Shown here piece after piece: positions 47,250 to 58,900 of a stretch of DNA of 64,000 nt. Numbering within the stretch: the first letter of the stretch is position 1; the number at the start of each line of letters is the position of its first letter. Where the stretch lies: positions 11,096,223 to 11,160,222 of the forward strand of contig NC_134282.1 of NCBI RefSeq assembly GCF_949628215.1, given 5' to 3'. Both the position numbers and the translations under genes were made by a program. The notes below the pieces were generated by a model, which saw nothing but the letters and a program-made list of their open reading frames with translations, had not been told where the DNA came from and did not search any database. The DNA comes from Phalacrocorax aristotelis (taxonomy: Eukaryota > Chordata > Aves > Suliformes > Phalacrocoracidae).

Positions 47250-47419
47250 ACGTATTCTTTGCTAACATGCAGATTGTTCAGAGGTGTGTAATATGTATTT
47301 TTTTTTAATTTAATTTTGCATATGTTTTTCTATAAAACACACTTTTAAGAAAGTCAGTCCGTGAGTGATCAAAAGATTATGGAGTACAAGATACTGATGT
47401 AGTATATTTAATAAAATTC

Positions 47420-48720
47420 TCAAAAAAAAAATCCCAAACCATTGTTTAATATTATTTTAAGAATATTTATTTGAGGCTTCATCTAAACTATCGGTCTTTG
47501 AAGTAAGTAGCAGTGATGGACTGAACAACTTAGAAGTAGCAGGTGGGCATCTACCAGCCTGCTGCAGGCTACCACCCGCTGCACGTGTGGGATTGTTCTC
47601 TGTGCGTGTGGTGAGTGTGCAGGTATGGGAAGCTTGGCTGGCATCCCCCCGTGTTGTGGGCAGTTTAAACATCCCCTGTTCAGTCCCACGACCTACTACA
47701 TTTTTGGTGGCTACTATCAGGGAGTGCTGAGCTGTACATGGTGCTGCTGGGGAGATCTCAGCCTTCCTGCCCCTGCATGGCTGCAGCTGCTGCTTCCACT
47801 CACACGCAGTGGTGTAGCGGCCACAGCCCCTTCCCTGGGGGTGGATGAAACAACTGGTAGTGTTGGTGTGTGAGAGGATGTGCCATGATATCAAAACAAC
47901 TCTTCAGGGGGGACCTTTCCTAGAACAGCTAGACTTAGCCCACTGTGCAGGACCGTTTCTGGGCTCTGAAGTGCACAAACTGGTGAGGAGATGATGGTAC
48001 CAAGCGGCTGCGGAAGAGAAGGATGTGGGGCCTCTATCAGTGATGTCCTCGGCTTGCCCTGCAGCAGCAGAGGCCGCAGAACAGTAGCAGGACTACCTTT
48101 GTGCAGAGACCCCCACCAGCTGCGGAGGTCATGGGTATGCCTGGGCACCCGGTGGCTGCACGCTCGGCTTTGGCGGCGGTGGAGCTGTGCCCTGGTAAGG
48201 ATGGGCTGATCAGGGAGTATGAGGAGCCCTGCGGATTTTGGTAACGTTGGCTGTGAGTGCCTGGTTAAGGAATGCTGCTCTCATCTGTTCCACGTGCTCT
48301 CAAGTTAAAACAGGGCGCATACCCGGTGTCACGGGCTGTTGCACTATTGATTAGGCTGCTGCGCATGCTTCCTTGCGCTTTTCTGTTGCGTATATTGTTT
48401 TTAAGCGTTGTTCACTGTTACGTGACTCCACTGGCTATTTAGGGCACTCACTGTGCACGATTTCTCGCTGTGAAAGTGTGCACCTTTGTCTTCTAGGGGA
48501 TGGAAACACATAAGGAAGGGGCCCACTTTGCACCTTTCCTGTATTGGCGTTTATACCACGACCTTTAAGCTAAAGGTGTACTGTATGAACTCTGATGATG
48601 CAAAAGAAGGTTACAGATTAGAGATTTGAGAGCTGTATGGGTAACAGGAAGAAATAAAGCTTCTTTTAAGGGAAGACTTTGCCTTGCAAGTGGAAATGAA
48701 ACCCAAGTAACAAAGAGCAG
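47420..48720. other. intergenic stretch between MFF and MRPL44
   Basis: About 1.3 kb has no recognised exon or repeat. The GC content rises towards the MRPL44 island. The minus-strand frame at 47457-47894 has no recognisable content. Confidence 0.6.
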
Positions 48721-48986
48721 ATTTTAAAAACATCTCGCACCGCGCCCTGCGGGGGCCGAGCTCCTGGTGACGGGCGGGGCGGGGGAGCTGCGGGCTCGCG
48801 CAGCGCAACGCGGCTGCGCCCACGGCGGCCCCGCGGCCCCGCCCCGAGCGGCGGCAGGAACCCGCCCCGGCGGCGGGACGGAGCTGGTCCGCCGCTGCTG
48901 TCCCCGGCCAGGAACGCTTCCGCCCGGAACTAGCGGGGCGGGGGCTGTGCTTCCGGGGGGGACAGGGGACGGGGCCTTCCTCCGTC

Positions 48987-49195
48987 ATGGCCGCTCGGCT
49001 GCTGTGGCGGGCGTCGCAGTGGCTGCGGACCGGGGCCGGGGCCGGGGCCGGGGCCGGGGCCGGGGCCGGGGCCGGGGCCGGGGCCGGGGCCGGGGCCGGG
49101 CGGGTTGCCCTCAGCACCGCGCCGCCCCACGAAAAGAAGCGGTGGCTCCGCGCCTACCTGGAGCAGCAGCGGCTGGAGGCGCCCCCCCAGCGGCG
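48987..49195 (+). CDS. MRPL44: MRPL44 exon 1, targeting peptide plus Gly-Ala repeat
   Basis: The ATG lies in TCCGTCATGG, which has G at +4. After 15 codons come 11 exact GGGGCC units read as Gly-Ala. The exon then encodes [20 protein letters not shown] and [12 protein letters not shown]. It ends CGGCG|GTGAGA, splitting an Arg codon. Confidence 0.94.
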
Positions 49196-52100
49196 GTGAG
49201 AGCCGGCCCGGCCCTCAGGAGAGGGCGGGCGGCGGCGGATGAGGGCGGTGGCGGTGGCGGTGTCGGCGGGGCTCGGGGGGAGAGGGGGAGCGCAACAGGC
49301 TGACAAATAGGTAAAATCAAAGCGTTTAAACACCACGTCGCCTTTCGGAGCAGAATGTTTTTAGCCCCGGAGGTCAGCGTAGCCGCGTCTCTGACCGTGG
49401 CAGGGGCCCGTCCTGTGGCAGGCAAGCAGTGCTTGGCGCTAGGGTTTTTAAACACCAGTTTTGATCTTCAAAGCCAATTTAGTTTTTCATTTCCTTTCAG
49501 TCATCTGAAAGGCACGATGCTTGCAGTACGGGTAACTCCTTGTTCTGTTTCTGAATCTGTTTTCCATGCCTGTAGATCGGAGAAGCCCAACTGGGATTAC
49601 CAGGCAGAGATACAAGCTTTCAGCCACCGGCTACATGAAAATTTTTCTGTGGATCTTCTCAAGACTGCATTTGTTAATTCTTGTTATGTTGAAAGTGAAA
49701 AGGCAAGACGCCAAGAACTTGGGCTAGACAAAGAAGCAGCTGCTCTTAATCTACAAGATAACAGTAAACTTGCTGAACAAGGGATGTCTTTTTCACGTTC
49801 TTACCTGACGCAGTGCTTTGAAGGTGCCTACCCAGCTTTGCCTGCAAAGGGGATAGGAGCACTCGTTGATTTTCTTACCAGTCAGGAACTTGTTTCTTAT
49901 GTGGCTCAAAACCTGTCTATACAGGACCTGACGCTTTGCAAAGAGTTTCCTGTCCCACCAAATGTGTTACAGAGGACGTTCTTTGCTGTAATAGGAGCCT
50001 TGCTCAATAGCAGTGGGCCTGAGAAAACGGGGATCTTTGTCAGGGTAAGTCATTACTTATATGTTTTTGTACTGACAAAAACAACATCTAAGGGTCTCAG
50101 AAGTTACAGGGGAAAAGAAGGCAAAAACCCCCCAATATTTTCTTATACCTTGATGGCCAGAGATTGGCAGAAGTTTGGTAATACCTGTAACAAGACAATT
50201 TGACAATGAGATCTGGTGGCGATGGTTGGGTGGGGTTTTGGAGTTGTGGGTTTTTTGTTTTCTTTAGGAAGCACAGGCTGGTCAAGTATATAAACTTATA
50301 TACTTCGGGTTTATAATGGTGATATTTCAGTATTTGCCGACACCTGCCAAGGGAAAGTATTATATTCCATGCACTATAGTAGCAAATAATGAAATTATTC
50401 CATGTCAGGTCACATATATCTTCAATTTAAAAAAAATTAACATTTTATATAAAGCAGGCACTCAGTTCATAGGCTTTTCATGTAGAAGCGCAAGCACCTA
50501 AAGGTATTTCACATAAAAATGTTCAGTTAAAATGTAGCGTTACAAAAGAGTTTTAGCAGCTACTGTCCTTTTAGTTGTCCTTTTCACTTATTTCTAGTCT
50601 TGCAATGGAGATATATTTGTTAAAATCTTATTTCTGATACAAGCCCCTTGAGAGGTCTCCAAGAGCAAGTAGCCGTTAACAGGCAAGAGAGCAGTCCAAA
50701 CTTTTCACCAACAGGTGAAAAGTCCCATGGGTTTGCACGTTCCCTTCAACCTGTTTGCAGAACTCTTCTGATGTACAGCTTCTTGCTTGGTAGCAGCACT
50801 GAGTTGCTTACCTCGTACTCGGAGCTGTGCATAAGTATTGTTATAACCCCTGTCTTGGGCTGGTGCTGCTCCTTCTTGAGGTCTGGGCAGCTGACTTTGC
50901 CCAAGGCACACACCCTGTCAGGGGCTAAATTGGAACCAGAGCTGCAATGTGTAGCGACACTGGTTAGCTGTGCTTAGCTGTGATGGAGCGCTGAGCAGTT
51001 TCATCATTCATCTCAGCGATTTATTGTCAACTGTATTAATGCCTCTTCATATTGTGTTTTTATTAGGAGACACCAGAAGCTAGAGCCTTCATTAGCTTTC
51101 CCATTAATTGTAACTTCTAAATATTCTTGTTTAGGATTTTTTTATTCCTGAACTCATTGGAAAAGACCTGTTTGAGATCTGGGAAGTTGTAAATCCTATG
51201 GGCTTACTAGTGGAAGAACTGACCAAGAGGAATATCTCTTCTCCAGAACCAAGAATTACCAGGCAGTTGGGAGTCAGCACGGTTCTACCACTGTACTTTG
51301 TTGGGTTGTACTGGTTAGTACAATGTTAAAGTGAAATGGATTTAAGCTGGGGGAAAGGGGAGGAGGGAAGATGATGATCTTTTGCTTATCTACTCATGCT
51401 GTTTGGTCAAGTTATTACAGAAAAGAAACCTCACAGTGACATCCTTATAAAATCAGCCATTTAAGTGTTGGCCATAGCTTGCTGTGGTGATGCATAAAAA
51501 GACAGTATCTGACGAAAGGGCTTCAAAGTCTAAGCTGGGTGCACAGGAGAGTCTGGGTGTATATTCTGGGTCACCTGACGTTGGAACTTTGCAAAGACCG
51601 TAACTGAATGGCTTCAGAGGGTCCACAGCTGTATCCAGGGCTTAGAGAAGGGTAAAGAGAGATAGACATCAGGAGAGGTGGGGTTGAAGAGAGACTTATT
51701 TTATATTCCAGATAAGCTTTTTAATTTTCAAATCATGGGCACTGTAAACTAGGCAAGAGGAGTGTCTGTATCCAGACAAGGCTTAGGAAGTTCCAGTCAT
51801 CCCTGGTGCACTTGTCTCAGGTGTGGTCAGTGCTTGTCCTGGTCTCTTGCCCAGGGCTAACATTGCTCCTCTGGAGCAGGACAGGACCTTCTTGCACCAA
51901 AACCCACATCGTTGCTTTGCTAAATGAGCTGCAGATAAACGCATGGTAAGATTGACTTAGCTTGTTCTGATTTATCATGCTTTGATTTATATGCCTCCAA
52001 AGATTTATTATCTTACATAAAAGAAAGGAACTTTGACTATATTTTCTCAGCAATCCATGGTGTCCCTTCACAAACTGTTCCTGTTCAGTGTCTAGAGATG

Positions 52101-52742
52101 TTGATTAAATAGAGCTGAGAACATACTTCATAAAATAAACTTCTCTGTGAATCCTTCTGAAGAAGTTTTAAAATGCTTTATTACCAGGGGAGGAGAAGAG
52201 ACAGAAGCATTTCACTTCTTCATTTAAACTAATCAGAGTAATGAATTTGCATATTTTTAACACGGCTAACAAATTGAACACTGTAAAGAATCAGTGACAT
52301 GTTAGGAATCTAAATGAACACAGTATAGTGTTCTTCCAGGAAATGGACGCATTTCTGATTTGAGTTTCCACGACTGAATATACAATCACTTACCGTTGCA
52401 GGAAAGCCCAACGGAAATGATTGCATTTGCGTATATATAGAAATTACCTTCAGTATTCACAGACAACAGAGGAAAAAAAAATCTAGCAACCCTTATTCAT
52501 GACACACAGCAGTGCTCAGGATTTCATGATGAAAATGTTTTGGTTTTGGTTTTGTTTTTTTCCCCCCAAGCGATAAGAAGATTATAGCTGAAGGTCCTGG
52601 TGAAACGCTGCTTGCTGCAGAGGAAGAAGCTGCCCGCGTGGCACTGCGGAAGCTATATGGGTATACAGAGAACAGGAGACCTTGGGATTACTCGAGACCC
52701 AAACAGGGATTTGCAGCTGACAAGGCTATCGGCAGTAACTAG
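48987..52742 (+). CDS. MRPL44: MRPL44, mitochondrial large ribosomal subunit protein mL44
   Basis: mL44 is a structural protein of the mitoribosome large subunit, built from an RNase III-like fold and a double-stranded RNA-binding domain. Four exons (48987-49195, 49576-50044, 51135-51313, 52571-52742) splice into 342 codons plus stop; the human protein has about 332 residues. The N-terminus [15 protein letters not shown] is a basic amphipathic mitochondrial targeting segment. It is followed by (Gly-Ala)11, which has no counterpart in human mL44. The conserved body starts [19 protein letters not shown]. The C-terminal dsRNA-binding domain spans [42 protein letters not shown] and LRKLYG, ending at TAG. 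The start is the only ATG that gives a targeting peptide in frame with the body. Confidence 0.97.
49032..49097 (+). repeat. MRPL44: (GGGGCC)11 hexanucleotide repeat, coding
   Basis: Eleven uninterrupted GGGGCC units (66 bp) follow ACC at 49029-49031 and end where GGGCGG breaks the pattern. In the MRPL44 frame they encode (Gly-Ala)11. On the opposite strand they read as Pro-Ala or Gly-Pro. The G runs are of the kind that form G-quadruplexes. Confidence 0.98.
49576..50044 (+). CDS. MRPL44: MRPL44 exon 2, RNase III-like domain
   Basis: The acceptor is TGCCTGTAG. This 469-nt exon encodes [19 protein letters not shown] through [20 protein letters not shown] and ends GIFVR|GTAAGT. It follows human mL44 closely along the RNase III-like fold. 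Confidence 0.96.
51135..51313 (+). CDS. MRPL44: MRPL44 exon 3
   Basis: The acceptor is TTGTTTAG. The exon encodes [20 protein letters not shown], then [13 protein letters not shown] and PLYFVGLY. It opens the dsRNA-binding domain. The donor is CTG|GTTAGT. Confidence 0.95.
52571..52742 (+). CDS. MRPL44: MRPL44 exon 4, end of dsRNA-binding domain
   Basis: The acceptor TTTTTCCCCCCAAG has a long pyrimidine tract. The exon encodes [20 protein letters not shown], then [18 protein letters not shown] and a short tail ending SN, with TAG at 52740-52742. Confidence 0.96.
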
Positions 52743-52877
52743 GTGATAAAAGACATTTCTGATTTCTCTTAGGAATTAGTGGCTTCCATGCTGAAAATAT
52801 ATGTAATTTGGAAAGCAAAATTCAGTTTGGTTTTCTGATCTTAGTGCTTGAAACTTTCAAATCAAACATGGTATTAA

Positions 52878-52883
52878 AATAAA
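52878..52883 (+). promoter_or_regulatory. MRPL44: poly(A) signal of MRPL44 (AATAAA)
   Basis: A canonical hexamer lies 136 bp after the stop and is followed by a T-rich stretch. This gives a short 3' UTR, as is usual for mitoribosomal protein genes. Confidence 0.75.
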
Positions 52884-52919
52884 GTCTTTTCCTTTTGCAC
52901 AATGTTTAATATTTGCTCA

Positions 52920-55900
52920 TTTTCCTAAACATAACAAAAGTACCCTTATTCTGAATTTTTTACTTTTGGCTGAGAATTTTTCCCATACGTCACAGGAGAC
53001 CATTTTTTAATGATCTTTAATAAGGTGTGACAAAATCTCACTGTATAGAGAGAGGTTGCATGAATGCTTACTTGGAGATTGTTTTGAGGGTATTATTAAT
53101 AAGATGAGTTGAATTACATATGCAACATTGGTCTGTGGATTGCATCTGGATTCGTTTGTCCTTGACCCTGTGAAAACATCAAATATGATGTTGGTGATAC
53201 TGACACTGTTGGTGATCCAATTTAAAAAAAAAAAGCGCAGATGGCATTCTTGGGGTCTTACTGCTTGCATACGAATTTTGTTTGCCGTATACATTGGTTT
53301 CTGTTATTGGAGCATACTCTGAAAGAGGGTGTATTTTCAATTTTAAAACTTGTAGAAATTTCTCTGTTGCAAAACTAGGAATAAGTGAAAATAAGGATCA
53401 TGAAGGCCTGAACCCAGAGAAATTGGAGAACATGATTTAATAATAGGCTTTTCTTTTTTCTTTTTGCTACTTTTCCTGTTTATTCCAGATACTTCATTTT
53501 CTTCCTGTCTTTTGGCTGCTTAATTTAAGCAGTCACGTGACTGAAGTGTTTGATTCAGTGAAATCAGTGTTTGTTTTGTTTGCACCAGCTGTAGCTCTTC
53601 CAGTGCAACTCCAAGTACATGGAAGGTCACTTAAGAATAACTCTGGTACCTGTACCATGTTCCTATTAAATGTCATAGAAACTCAGTTTGTGTACCAGAA
53701 AACAACAGATGCATGAGGGCTGTGACTCTTTTGAAATAATTTCCTTTTAAACTGAGTGAGCATCTGTTACAAACTGGGACTGAGCCCTCAAAGGAAGAAG
53801 CTGAATGTAAGACGGTGGTTAAAGTGTTTCCTGCCTTATCCCATTGTGAGCACTGGTGGTGAAAAAAGACAGCAGGTAAATGTGCCTTCATTAATCTGGA
53901 GGAGAAAAAATATGCAGGTGGCCGTTCAGACAGGTTGGATGTTACTGTCCACAGCAACAAGCATCCATTGCCTTCGTCCCCCAGGATGGATTTATGTGAG
54001 GGACATGTAGCAGCGAAAGGTCCCCAGCTGCAGTTGTGGCTCCTAAGCAGATCTGGCGTACAGTGCAGGTGGCACATTCCCTGCTGCCCCTGGGGTGAGA
54101 ATGAGTTCTGACTCTGGTCTGCTTGATGGAAACAGTGTTAGCGTATTCAAGCAAAAGAACTCGTTGTCTGTGATCTGTGTGTGTCTTCAGTATTTTGTGT
54201 GACCCGCATCTTAAGTGTGTATAAAACGCTTATGTGGCTGGATAGAAGTGAAACCTTTCTTCTGTGTTCTGGCATGAGAGGTCACATGCACAAAAGCGTG
54301 AATATAAAAAAGAGAGCAGAAAGATCAGTCCAGCGTAAAATTGCTTAAGTGAAAAATTCTAGCTAGGTAATCTGTTATCACTTACATAAGCAAAGCCAAT
54401 AAGGTCACTATATTCCAGGGGAATAACAGCAAAATCTGAAAAGAGGATAGAAATTACTCATGCTATTTTTAGTTTCCAGATGAGGTGTTTCTCTTACCTT
54501 TACCTATTTTAAAAGGACAATAGTAAAGGTGGGGTTCTTTACATCCAAAGTTTGTTCTACCTACTTTTTTATATATATATACAAGTTCATGTATTTTGAG
54601 AGAGAGAAAAAAGCAATTTTCAGGCACTTTACCTTAAAAGAATATTTAAGATCTGCTTACGGTGTCTTTCCAGTTTGGAATATGGGCATAAGTCCTAGGA
54701 AAAATGGATTACTGAATAGCGTGCTGGGAGAAAAATGAGTAACACAAGATAAACCAATTTATTGTGTAGTACATGTATGGAATGTCTTGAGCTCAAATGG
54801 AAAGACAGTTTGGGGACATAGAAAGAAAGGACTGGGTCTTCATAGAGGTGTCAGTGAAAAAGGAGTCTTTATAAGAAAATGTGTCCTACTTTCAAGCTTC
54901 GAAAGGTCAGAAAAGCATTTTATATAGTATCTGTGCTTTAATTTCTGGCACTCAAGCATATATTTAAGGATTTACTGTTGCAGTAGTGGGATCACTTACA
55001 TATTTCAGATTCATAACTTCTTTTTTTTTCTTCCTTTTTTTTTTCTGATTCAGTAGCCATAAACAATATCTAAGTGGCATTACAAGATGTCTTAGATTTA
55101 CAGAAATCAGTATCTACAAATTCTGGTGAGAATGGCAGCTTTTCTTCTACTCGAAACATTGTTCATGAAATTCCATGGTAGTTTTGATGTCTGAAAAGTA
55201 CTTTGTAAGCTACTTGCATTGGTTCTGACCTAGGTGCTGTGTACAAGTGCATTTACATCTCCCAGTGGTTGTTCCTGTCTTAAAATCACATTTTATTTAT
55301 TTTTCAGAGAAGACAATAGATCAAGCAGCGTATCAATAATTGACAGAAAGGAATCAGAACAGTTTATTCTTGCAGCCCGTTGAACAAGTCATTGATTATT
55401 GTTATGAATATTACATTTGTAAACTTAAGAGTAGAAAACATGTTCTTTAGCATTTATGGAATTTTGGAATACATTAACATCATCTCGAGTCATCTTGGAT
55501 TATGGTTTTCTGTATGCTACCTTTTAACCTTATCTGATACAGACATTTCTGTTACTGTATTTGCATTTATCCTTCCCTTAACTCATTCAAACCTTCTCAT
55601 AATCAAGATTTTTTTTAAGTGAAGTTATAATTGGTAAACCAGAACAAAAATAACAATATTTCTGTGCTAACTTAAAATATGATGTCATGTGTGTACTAAC
55701 AGCTACATTTTGACAAAAGTACCGTGCTATAAGCTAACCCTTTTTTTAGCTTTCTTTTCCTTCTTGATCTTTGTATTAATTCACATAAGTGTGCTAATAT
55801 GCTTAGACGCAGATATCAGTCAAATTATGAAATAAATGCACTACTAGTCATTAATCCATTAAAAGCAGTGGCAGTTTTGCTATTGATTTTGGTCTAGACT

Positions 55901-58900
55901 TGACTTTACTCCAAATGTTAAATAAATTTGGTGTGTGAATAGTCTTAGATTATTCTGTTTCTCTCATCTAGATCCTTTGTCTTTTTCTTGAAAGTGTTTT
56001 AAAAGTGATTTTGAGAAAGGTAAAAGAAGTTCTACTGTATTGGTCCCAGCTAAGTAATTGGAGAAAAACTTCTTAATATGCTTTCATGCTCTTTTATTAA
56101 GTTACTTCTGTTCCCAGTATGTGCTTTTGCTCATGTGTCACAAGCTGTTCAGTAAAGAAAAAGTTCAGGAATAATTCCTCTGTTAATTGTGGCTGTGACT
56201 TAAAGGCAGGATGTTAAAATACAATCAATTTACAGTTATCTCCATGTTAATTCGGAGATTGAAATTGCTGGTGAAAAGTTAAAGCTTGAATTGAAATTTC
56301 TTATACCAAACTCCTGGGTTTTATGATAAATCAAAAATTTAAATAAGCTGCTCTGGTATTATGTTGCTATAAAAAGCCATGAAGAATTCAAAACATCAAA
56401 AGATGTGTTGTCATTCTTTTTTGTAGGGCGGGGGAAAGGGATGATGCAGTACAGAAACATTAGAAAAGCCCTACTTTTTCTTGTCCTTAAGTTTACTGAG
56501 CGCTGAGGTAAACTTTAAACAGTCTCTAAACTATTTGGTTTCTCTTACATCTGAGCTTTGAAGTTTAATATTAAAGAGACGCATTTAGTGTAGAGAAGCA
56601 AGCATCTAAGGACAGATTGTTTTTATCTTTTCAAATTGATTCCGCTGATCTAATGGCACTGGTTTTGTGTGTTCACTGTTTCAGCTTGTCTAAGAAATTG
56701 TTGATAAATTAGGAAGATAGAATGGTCAGTAAATAGCCACTGTCATAGTGCAAAGTTGCACAGGGGAAACACGTCTGATCTGCCTGACAGAATCAGAGCA
56801 TTGAGGGCTGTCGGTGATTCTTTAAGTCTTGGGTCATACTGTAATGCAGCACTTCATGGTGCACCTAAAAACTGGGGCTGGTCCTTGGGAAAAGGGTAGC
56901 TCTAGGGAGAAGGCAAATGTTATCACCCCTTCCTATTTTTGTGTAATAAGTGTAATGTTTCTGCCAATCTGCGGCAGCTATGCTTGTGGCTGTGCTCTTG
57001 AACTTCCAGTTTCATGTGCAAATATGTTATCTGAATTACTACAGCCCAGGTATTGCACGACTGTCGGGGACCTCCTGGATCATCAAGACAATCTGTCATC
57101 ATCATAGCTATGTCATATGATCCTTTTCCTAGAGAGATTGAGCTCCATTTTAGAAGCCTTGGGTATTTTGCTCCTGTTGCTCCAGCTGGGAACAATTACA
57201 GAACCTCACTGTTCTGATACGGAAATTAAAAATTATGCTTTACCTCTGTAAGTATTAGTTGCCAGTTGTGTTCACTTGTTCTTATACCAGGGTTCTTTAT
57301 CAGAAGAAATCTTAATTTTATTGACATTGGGAGAATTTTGCATTTAATTTCAATGAGATGAAAATTTCATCGAGTTTCAAATGTGCTTGAGAGTTCCCCT
57401 TTATAGGGTATCTCAACAGCTCTGCAGTGCTATGTTTTCCCCTAATTAGATTGGGATGCTTTTATAAATCAGAGCAACATTTGTTTTTGTAACTTGAGTA
57501 ACATATTTTAGACTAATCATTACCTGACATCTGTAGTTTAATTCTCTTTGTCCTGAAGGCATGATTTTGGTTTGAAGTACTTCATTTTGGTACTTTATGC
57601 AGGCAACCAAATTTCATTGCATCAACAGGTGGGTGTGTCTATTAAAAGACCGTATTCTCAATAGTCATTCAGATGATGTGGTAAATTTTTATGTAGCATA
57701 ACTAAATTAAAAACATGCATACTTGCAAAAAAAAAAATTTCTGAAAGAATGTTTTGATATCCAGCTTCAAATAACCTTTAACAGTATTTAATGCAAGTTG
57801 TTTCAGTAGAGAGAGACAATGGTTAGCTGTAGTCCGTCACTTCTGGGAACAGATTCTATAGTTTCATGATTCACACATATTTAGGAAAGTATTGAATCAA
57901 ATCTTTGGTTCATCAGTGCCAGTATATTTGTCTCTTTCTGTAGGCTGTGGCTAGCACTTAGGGGGTGGGGGTGGTGGGAAGTGCCGCTGGCAATTTTTCC
58001 ACCTTATAGAAGTGAGAAAATAAATACTTTTGCCTGGTGTGGGAGGTCAGTTTCTGAAGTTGCTAGGTTTGGAAGCTTTAAAATGTTCTGCTCTTGCTCA
58101 TTTGACCATTTCTACAGAATGGTGCCACCATTTCCATAGTACATGATAACAGACCCCCTGCCACGTTGAGCTGACAGTTTTGTGGGGACATATCTAGATT
58201 TGTGACAAATATCTTTGAGGTAATGCAGGGCATATTGCCAGATCAAACAAATAATTAAGCCTAGTTGAATGAAAAATCAGGTGTTCCTCGAGTCTGGAAG
58301 AAGCACACTAGTGGAACACTACTGTCCTACATTAGATCTAAGCCTATGACAGCAAATTCAAGTAATTGGAGTTCACGGGTGCCATTCTGCAGTCTGTTCT
58401 TGTGGAGTATCTCCTTCATGGAGGCAACCCTACATAATTAAGAAAATAGTAATGAAACTGAGGAGGTATCACAGAATTAGTCCTGTAAGCGCAGAGGATT
58501 AACCGGGGGAAGCGTTCCCACCACCAGAGGGCAATAATTTGTCTGAAAGTCCTGGCTTGGTCCAATAAAGAAATTTCGTTGCTCTAATGATAATTTCAGT
58601 AGAAAGAACTAGGAGGCACAGCTTCATCCTCTTAAGTTAGGGGCAAAATTATCAGTGCTTGTGATGATAATGTAACAAAATGATTTGTAGAAGCAATTCC
58701 AATGTCAGAGAACGTGTAAGGAGGAAAAGAGTCCAGAGAGAAAATGGCTTCATTTGCTGAGTGCTAGCTGAACACTAATGGAAATAATTCCCTTTAATTT
58801 CAATTGATAGAAACTGAAAATGTTTACAAAATAACTTTTTCTATAGGCCATCAGAAGAAAAAATGGTTGCCTAATCTAAAAGTGTGTATCCAAAGGTTGC

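Larger units (their letters stand above)
48725..49300 (+). promoter_or_regulatory. MRPL44: CpG island, MRPL44 promoter
   Basis: A dense GC- and CpG-rich block covers the 5' UTR, exon 1 and the start of intron 1. ETS/GABP-type cores (CTTCCG) lie just upstream of the ATG, at about 48915 and 48951. Such sites are common in promoters of nuclear genes for mitochondrial proteins. No TATA box is seen. Confidence 0.8.

Noticed and set aside
47457-47894. 145-codon minus-strand frame between MFF and MRPL44
   Set aside because: No family resemblance and no supporting signals. Treated as chance.
48767-49303. 178-codon plus-strand frame in the MRPL44 CpG island
   Set aside because: It overlaps MRPL44 exon 1 in another frame and consists mostly of Gly, Arg and Ala from the GC-rich repeat.
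49355-50203. 282-codon continuous frame as a single-exon gene
   Set aside because: It is MRPL44 exon 2 (49576-50044) read through both flanking introns. Conserved mL44 sequence starts only after the acceptor at 49575.
53673-54077. 134-codon minus-strand frame downstream of MRPL44
   Set aside because: No recognisable domain, splice context or promoter. The composition is that of random AT/GC-balanced DNA.
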